A DNA stretch of 8,922 bases from Paludibacteraceae bacterium (GTDB taxonomy: Bacteria > Bacteroidota > Bacteroidia > Bacteroidales > Paludibacteraceae): the NCBI GenBank assembly GCA_017542915.1, contig JAFXWI010000047.1, forward strand, positions 1 to 8,922, read 5' to 3'. A program made the position numbers and the translations under genes. Shown one piece after another: positions 4,569 to 8,922 of this stretch. The notes under the pieces were generated by a model. It saw only the letters and a list, made by a program, of their open reading frames with translations. It was not told the DNA's origin and searched no databases. Within the stretch, counting starts at the first letter, position 1. Every line of letters starts with the position of its first letter.

Positions 4569-6620
4569 ATGAAAGGAAAATCAGGAATTTGGATCATTGT
4601 AGTAGCGGCGGTGGTGTTAGAGGCAATCTCTTGCATCATGTATTTTACCAGCCGTCATGCTATCCGTCAGGAGGCGCAGGACTTAGCGCGAGCTGAGTTG
4701 CGCAAAGCGGAGTTGGAGATAGAGTTGCGTACCATCGAGTTGGAGACTGCTGCTAAGGCTTTGGCGAAGTTGGCTGAGAAGAGTTTGGACGATCCGGATG
4801 CTATCTATCCGGCTACTCGTTTGGCAGTCAGCACCCTTCGTTCCAACACGAGTCTTGCTGTCGCTTTTGTGCCGGACTATTTCCCGAAGAAAGGTAGGTA
4901 CTATGAGGTGTGCAGCAGTCGTTTCTCCGAAGACAGTATCTTTACCCGTAATATAGGTAGCGCCGAGCATGACTATACTCAGATGGAGTGGTTTCAGAAC
5001 GGTCTGGTGATAGACAGCTGTTGGTGGTCAGAGCCGTATTTGGATGATTCGGGTTCGCAGGAGATGGTGGTCAGTTGTTCCTGCCCGGTGCATGATAAGA
5101 GTGGCAAGGTCGTAGCAGTAGTGTGCGTCGATCTCTCCTTGGAGTATCTCAAAGACCTGTCCGCTAATCTGGAGGTCTATCCCAATAGTTTTTCTTCTAT
5201 CCGTTCCAGCAAGGGAGAGAATATCGTGTCGGACGTAGATACGACGGCGGGTCGCAAATATAATATCTTCCACGAGGAGATAGACGCAACAGGATGGCAT
5301 ATTGAGGTCATCATTCCGGACGATGAGCTCTTTAGAAGCCTGAACCGCATCGGTCGTATCGTCGGTTTGCTGATGATTCTCGGTTTAGGTATTCTGATTT
5401 TTATCATTTGGCACTCTTCCCGCAATCTGCAGCGTCTGATCGAATCGAAGGCGCTGAACCAGCGTATGGAGAGTGAGTTGGAAGTAGCACAGACTATTCA
5501 GATGGCTATGTTGCCCAGAGTCTTCCCGCCGTTCTTGGATCGTCTGGATCTGAATATCTACGGTATCGTTCATCCGGCGAAAGAGGTCGGCGGCGATCTG
5601 TATGATTTCTATGTGCGGCACGATAAACTGTTCTTCTGTGTAGGCGATGTGAGCGGTAAGGGCGTACCGGCATCCTTGGTGATGGCGACTATCCGTTCGC
5701 TGTTCCGTAATGTCACCGCGCATGAGGAGAGGGCTGCGGAGATCGTCATGCAGATGAACGATTCCTTGGCTGAGCAGAACGAGCAGAATATGTTCGCTAC
5801 CTTGTTCTTGGGCGTGTTGGATACTACCACCGGTGAGTTGGATTATTGCAACGCCGGACATAATGCACCGGTTTGTATGCCTTATTCGGAGGTTACTCCG
5901 CATCTGTTGCCGGTTCTGCCGAACCTGCCTTTGGGTATTTCTCGAGGCTATAACTATAAGGCGCAGAAGACGAAGCTGCACTATAATGACACGCTCTTCC
6001 TCTATACGGACGGTCTGACAGAGGCGGAGAATACGCATCATGATCTGTACGGCGACGAGCGGATGTTCGTAGCACTGGAGAAGATGAACACCCTTTCCCC
6101 GCGTAATATAGTGGATAATATGCGTACGCAGGTACAGACGTTTGTGGATGGAGCGGAGCAGAGCGATGATATCACCATGCTGGCTCTCCGTTACCAGATA
6201 CCGGCGCTCGTCATGCGCAATGATATACAGCAGATACCGACCTTGGCAGAGTGGATCGATGAGCTGAAATTGCCGGAGGAGTTGACCATGCCGGTTAACC
6301 TCGCCTTGGAGGAGGCGGTGAGCAACGTGATGCTCTATGCGTACCCCGATACCAATAACGGCAAAGTGTTTGTTGAGTTCGTGCGTAACCGCACGCCGGA
6401 GGGAGAGCAGCTGACGTTCACCATCTCGGATAGTGGCATTCCTTTTGATCCTACTCAGAAATCCGAACCCGATCTGAACCTTCCTGCCGAGGAACGCGAG
6501 ATAGGCGGTTTGGGTATTCATCTCGTTCGACAGCTGATGGACGAAGTGAAGTATGTACGCGAGGATGACAAGAATGTCCTGACTCTCGTTAAGAAGTTGA
6601 ATGAAAAAATGGATAATTGA
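4569..6620 (+). CDS. Membrane dCache sensor with PP2C (SpoIIE/RsbU) phosphatase and RsbW-type kinase domains
   Basis: A 683-residue partner-switching regulator. Helix 1 (residues 7-26) and helix 2 (263-281) flank an extracytoplasmic sensor of about 235 residues. The sensor opens with a long charged helix (31-75) and has a dCache-like segment (WFQNGLVIDSCWWSEPYLDD, 141-160, then VSCSCPVHDKSGKVVAVVCVDLS, 168-190). A helical linker (285-310) leads to a PP2C domain (about 325-542) with EVGGDLYDF (metal Asp343), VGDVSGKG (Asp360), NAGHN (428-432), LYTDGLTEA (Asp481) and QSDDITML (Asp533/534). The C-terminal HATPase_c_2 domain (about 550-678) has the N-box EEAVSN (Glu582, Asn586), the G1 box DSGIPFDP (621-628) and the G2 box GGLGIHLV (646-653). 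No clear HAMP domain is seen. By family, the PP2C part dephosphorylates and the kinase part phosphorylates a STAS partner, which is encoded 13 bases downstream. Carrying both activities on one chain is the notable point. Which activity dominates cannot be told from sequence. Confidence 0.93.
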   Translation: MKGKSGIWIIVVAAVVLEAISCIMYFTSRHAIRQEAQDLARAELRKAELEIELRTIELETAAKALAKLAEKSLDDPDAIYPATRLAVSTLRSNTSLAVAFVPDYFPKKGRYYEVCSSRFSEDSIFTRNIGSAEHDYTQMEWFQNGLVIDSCWWSEPYLDDSGSQEMVVSCSCPVHDKSGKVVAVVCVDLSLEYLKDLSANLEVYPNSFSSIRSSKGENIVSDVDTTAGRKYNIFHEEIDATGWHIEVIIPDDELFRSLNRIGRIVGLLMILGLGILIFIIWHSSRNLQRLIESKALNQRMESELEVAQTIQMAMLPRVFPPFLDRLDLNIYGIVHPAKEVGGDLYDFYVRHDKLFFCVGDVSGKGVPASLVMATIRSLFRNVTAHEERAAEIVMQMNDSLAEQNEQNMFATLFLGVLDTTTGELDYCNAGHNAPVCMPYSEVTPHLLPVLPNLPLGISRGYNYKAQKTKLHYNDTLFLYTDGLTEAENTHHDLYGDERMFVALEKMNTLSPRNIVDNMRTQVQTFVDGAEQSDDITMLALRYQIPALVMRNDIQQIPTLAEWIDELKLPEELTMPVNLALEEAVSNVMLYAYPDTNNGKVFVEFVRNRTPEGEQLTFTISDSGIPFDPTQKSEPDLNLPAEEREIGGLGIHLVRQLMDEVKYVREDDKNVLTLVKKLNEKMDN

Positions 6621-6628
6621 AAGTTAAA
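6610..6628. repeat. Degenerate heptamer remnant at the phosphatase stop codon
   Basis: Positions 6610-6628 match 8860-8878 of the terminal heptamer array at 17 of 19 bases, differing only at 6616 and 6626. The TGA stop (6618-6620) and the last two codons (Asp-Asn) lie inside. This could be a decayed or truncated array, or chance. Confidence 0.4.
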
Positions 6629-6633
6629 CATAT

Positions 6634-6936
6634 ATGAAAACAGAAATTAAGGAAAACGGCAATCAATTGATTGCAACGTTCAGTGGTCGTCTGGACACGG
6701 CGGCAGCAGTAACTACAGCAGAGGATGTTAAACCGTTGATGGCAGCGGAGAAAAAAGAGATCATCCTCGATTGCTCTGAATTGGAGTATATCTCCTCTTC
6801 GGGTTTGCGTATCTTCCTCTCTATTCGTAAGGAGGCTGCTACTCACGGCTCCAAGGTGATTGTGCGGAACATCAACGCAGACATCCGTCAAGTATTCATG
6901 ATGACCGGTTTTATCAGCCTGTTTGAAATCCAGTAA
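6634..6936 (+). CDS. STAS-domain anti-anti-sigma factor (SpoIIAA/RsbV type)
   Basis: A 100-residue single STAS domain with the typical pattern: an N-terminal strand pair (QLIATFSGRLDTA, residues 11-23), the core strand KEIILDCSELEYISSSGLR (41-59) with the phosphorylation loop, then helix IFLSIRKEAA and strand SKVIVRNI. In the family the Ser immediately before GL is phosphorylated by the RsbW/SpoIIAB kinase and dephosphorylated by the PP2C enzyme. Here that is Ser56 in YISSSGLR. The unphosphorylated form would bind and sequester the kinase or anti-sigma partner. The gene follows the kinase/phosphatase by 13 bases and precedes the RelA/SpoT gene by 8 bases, so its partner is very probably the fused HATPase domain upstream. 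Length is normal for the family. Confidence 0.93.
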   Translation: MKTEIKENGNQLIATFSGRLDTAAAVTTAEDVKPLMAAEKKEIILDCSELEYISSSGLRIFLSIRKEAATHGSKVIVRNINADIRQVFMMTGFISLFEIQ

Positions 6937-6944
6937 ACAGTCCT

Positions 6945-8000
6945 ATGGATCTGCATTCCGAAATGTTATTGGATGAGTTCCGCGAGTCCCTCCCTGAACT
7001 GGAGAGACTCAAAGAACAGGTGCTTGCTACTCTTCGTGAGGCGCTGGATCGCAACGGACTCATCGTCACCGCCGTAGAAGCGAGGGTGAAGACCGAGGAG
7101 TCCTTGGCGGGTAAGTTGGCGCTCAAGGGAGGTAAGTACGCTACGCTGGATGAAGTCACCGATCTGGTAGGCGCACGTATCATCACTTTCTACACCGATG
7201 ATGTGGACCGTATCGCAGCCATGACGGAGCAGTTATTCGAGGTGGATTGGAATAACTCTGTGGACAAGCGAATGTTGCACCAACTCGACAGTTTCGGCTA
7301 TAACTCGCTGCATTATATCTGCCGCGTGCCCGGTTATCACTTCCGTTTTGAGTTACAACTACGTACCACCTTACAACACGCGTGGGCAGCTATCAATCAC
7401 GATACCGGTTATAAATCCGGCATCGAGATCCCGCGTATGTATATGCGACGCATGAACCGTTTGGCGGGACTGTTGGAGTTGGCGGATGATGAGTTCAGTC
7501 GTATTCGTTCGGAAATCACCGACTACCGTCGTAGGGTACACCAGTTGGTGCAGAACGGCAAGTTGGACGATGTCCTCTTGGACGGTGATACTTTCCGTTC
7601 GTATCTGCAGGCAGAGCCGTTTGAGCAACTCAATAAGCGTATAGCGGCTATCAATCAGGCAGAGATACAGGATGCACCGCTCATCCGCTACCTGCGTGTG
7701 CTGGTAGCTTTGGACTGCAAGACGCTTGGAGATGTCAGCCGTCTGATCCACAAATACGAAGAGGACGCCTATCGTCTGGCGCGTTACCAACTCGGAAACA
7801 CAGATCTGGACATCATCTCTTCGGCTGTCGGATTGCAGAACATCTGCATCGTGTGCATCCTCTCTACCGGTGGTGGTAAGATAGGTCTCGAACGGACGTT
7901 TGATGCCATCAACGGTCATAATAGCCAGAACGCGGCTTTGGCGGAGCTGACCTATCAATTGGCTTCTAATCTGCCGTTCATGAGCCAACTGAATGCTTAA
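6945..8000 (+). CDS. RelA/SpoT-domain nucleotidyltransferase with C-terminal extension
   Basis: A 351-residue cytoplasmic protein. After an N-terminal helix (1-38) comes a RelA/SpoT synthetase domain (about 40-160): VEARVKTEESLAGKLA (44-59, nucleotide-binding Arg/Lys loop), DEVTDLVGARI (69-79, metal-binding Asp73), SFGYNSLHY (116-124, GTP-stacking Tyr119), FELQLRTTLQHAWAAINHD (135-153, catalytic Glu136 in ExQxR form) and GYKS. No HD hydrolase domain and no TGS/ACT regulatory domains are present, so this is a stand-alone small-synthetase type. The likely reaction is pyrophosphate transfer from ATP to GDP/GTP to make (p)ppGpp. Relatives in the superfamily instead pyrophosphorylate tRNA ends or make other alarmones, and sequence alone does not separate these. 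A helical C-terminal region of about 190 residues (160-351) has no motif I recognise. The gene starts 8 bases after the STAS gene, suggesting the same transcript. Confidence 0.88.
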   Translation: MDLHSEMLLDEFRESLPELERLKEQVLATLREALDRNGLIVTAVEARVKTEESLAGKLALKGGKYATLDEVTDLVGARIITFYTDDVDRIAAMTEQLFEVDWNNSVDKRMLHQLDSFGYNSLHYICRVPGYHFRFELQLRTTLQHAWAAINHDTGYKSGIEIPRMYMRRMNRLAGLLELADDEFSRIRSEITDYRRRVHQLVQNGKLDDVLLDGDTFRSYLQAEPFEQLNKRIAAINQAEIQDAPLIRYLRVLVALDCKTLGDVSRLIHKYEEDAYRLARYQLGNTDLDIISSAVGLQNICIVCILSTGGGKIGLERTFDAINGHNSQNAALAELTYQLASNLPFMSQLNA

Positions 8001-8018
8001 CCCTAAAAACAAACAATT

Positions 8019-8858
8019 ATGGAACCAAAACTCATTGATTTGAATGACTATGTACGTACCGGCGAAGGAGCCAATGGTGCGAGTTATAATCATAAGACAG
8101 ACCCTAATATCATGCTCAAGCTGTACTTCCGCAATTTCGAGGCAGCTAAGTTGGAGTTGGAGGTGGCGCAGAAAGTATATGCGATGGGTATCCCGACACC
8201 CGAACCCGGTGATCTGGTGACCGACGGCAAACAGGTGGGTATCCGTTTCCGCCGTATAGAGGGTAAGAAATCGTACTCGCGTGCTTGCGGTGATCATCCG
8301 GAGCTCGCAGAAGAGTACGGAAAAGAGTTTGCGCAGCTCTGTAAGAAACTGCACTCTGTGCATGTCGATACTACGCAGTTCGAGAACGTGAAGGATCGTC
8401 TCTATAAGATGTTGGCAGACAACCCCTTCTTCACCGACGAGCAGAAACAGAAGATCCATGATTTCATAGCTGCAGCGCCGGATGCGGACACTGCTATCCA
8501 CGGCGATTTGCAGTTCGGTAACGGTATTTTTACCGAGAAAGACGGAGTACGTACGCCTTATTTCATCGACCTTGGCGATTTCTGTTACGGCTATCCGATG
8601 TTTGACATCGGTATGGTCTATCTGTGTTGCTGCCTGAACGACGAGAGCTGGACTATGGAGGTCAATCATATGACGAATGCAACTGCTACCCGTTTTTGGG
8701 ACGGTTTCGCAGAGGAATACTTTGGCAAAGATGCTGATATGGAGAAGGTGATGAAAGAGGTGAAGATCTATGCCGGACTCAAGACGCTGATTGTAGAGCG
8801 TGATACCAAATGCCCGATGCCGCAGTTCCGAGCTATGTTGGAGGGCACGATCTATTAA
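8019..8858 (+). CDS. APH-fold phosphotransferase, TIGR02172-like
   Basis: A 279-residue predicted kinase with the aminoglycoside-phosphotransferase/choline-kinase fold. The N-lobe has a short loop GEGANGASYNHK (15-26) and the likely ATP-binding Lys in IMLKLY (Lys34). The C-lobe has the catalytic loop AIHGDLQFGNGIF (159-171; Asp163 catalytic, Asn168 metal) and the metal-binding FIDLGDF (182-188, Asp184). The combination 'GEGANG..Y', 'HGDLQFGNGIF' and 'FIDLGDFCYGYPMFDIG' fits the TIGR02172 paralogous family first noted in Fibrobacter succinogenes, whose substrates are unknown. I see no reason to call it an antibiotic-resistance enzyme. It lies 18 bases after the RelA/SpoT gene and is the last gene of the run. 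A role phosphorylating a small molecule or protein in the same pathway is inference from position only. Confidence 0.85.
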   Translation: MEPKLIDLNDYVRTGEGANGASYNHKTDPNIMLKLYFRNFEAAKLELEVAQKVYAMGIPTPEPGDLVTDGKQVGIRFRRIEGKKSYSRACGDHPELAEEYGKEFAQLCKKLHSVHVDTTQFENVKDRLYKMLADNPFFTDEQKQKIHDFIAAAPDADTAIHGDLQFGNGIFTEKDGVRTPYFIDLGDFCYGYPMFDIGMVYLCCCLNDESWTMEVNHMTNATATRFWDGFAEEYFGKDADMEKVMKEVKIYAGLKTLIVERDTKCPMPQFRAMLEGTIY

Positions 8859-8922
8859 GTGGATAGTTGAAAGTTGAAAGTTGAAAGTGGATAGTTGATA
8901 GTTGATAGTTGATAGTTGATAG
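8859..8922. repeat. Heptamer tandem array after the last gene (GTKGAWA), continuing past window end
   Basis: Nine exact 7-bp units start on the base after the stop codon and run in perfect phase to 8921: GTGGATA, three GTTGAAA, GTGGATA, then four GTTGATA, with a further G at 8922. Rotated, the units are TTGATAG, TTGAAAG and TGGATAG. The two GTGGATA units look like the start of two higher-order blocks (8859-8886 and 8887-8922). Confidence 0.95.

Noticed and set aside
5385..6521. 378-codon open frame on the minus strand
   Set aside because: It is antisense to the PP2C and HATPase domains, whose motifs are intact in the sense frame. Composition is shadow-like and no promoter or start context is present.
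7371..8669. 432-codon open frame on the minus strand
   Set aside because: It runs antisense across two well-supported genes and their junction, and its translation is rich in Arg, His, Gln and Ile with no domain. It is explained by codon bias of the sense genes.
8019..8858. Aminoglycoside-resistance gene
   Set aside because: Only the general APH-fold catalytic motifs match. Overall sequence and context fit the TIGR02172 group, and nothing suggests a resistance cassette or mobile element.

Overview
The window looks like chromosomal DNA of a Bacteroidales bacterium (phylum Bacteroidota), probably from a gut or rumen. The evidence is two promoters of the Bacteroidota type (TTG, 20 bases, TAnnTTTG), a DUF4293 membrane protein (a family largely confined to this phylum), and secreted proteins of a kind abundant in uncultured Bacteroidales. 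All recognisable genes are on the + strand. No tRNA, rRNA, CRISPR array, transposase or reverse transcriptase is visible.

Layout. Positions 1-327 hold the 3' end of a small, strongly codon-biased protein of unknown function. Positions 328-611 hold two oppositely oriented arrays of 7-bp repeats, an intrinsic terminator and promoter 1. Positions 612-4440 are a tightly packed run of five genes: two exported proteins (the second with a FISUMP/DUF1566-like C-terminal domain), a DUF4293 four-helix membrane protein, an MscS-type mechanosensitive channel and the 23S rRNA/tRNA methyltransferase RlmN. Positions 4441-4568 hold a weak terminator candidate and promoter 2, whose -7 element lies in an inverted repeat. 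Positions 4569-8858 are a second run of four genes: a membrane dCache sensor fused to a PP2C (SpoIIE/RsbU-type) phosphatase and an RsbW-type kinase domain, a STAS anti-anti-sigma protein, a RelA/SpoT-domain nucleotidyltransferase, and an APH-fold kinase of the TIGR02172 type. Positions 8859-8922 are a perfectly phased 7-bp repeat array running off the window.

How the genes may work together. The second run looks like a signalling cassette. An extracytoplasmic signal would set the balance between phosphatase and kinase acting on one serine of the STAS protein. The adjacent RelA/SpoT enzyme and APH-like kinase could be co-regulated partners or outputs. No sigma factor is encoded here, so the target of the switch is either elsewhere or not a sigma factor. 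The coupling is inferred from gene order only.

The most unusual structural signal is a family of heptamer tandem repeats at several sites. Most become TTG-initiated 7-mers when read on the appropriate strand. One array lies inside the rlmN coding sequence, where it encodes an extra loop and where a one-unit change would frameshift the gene before its iron-sulfur cluster is complete. The second point of interest is the hypervariable-looking C-terminus of the FISUMP protein, which resembles targets of diversity-generating retroelements.
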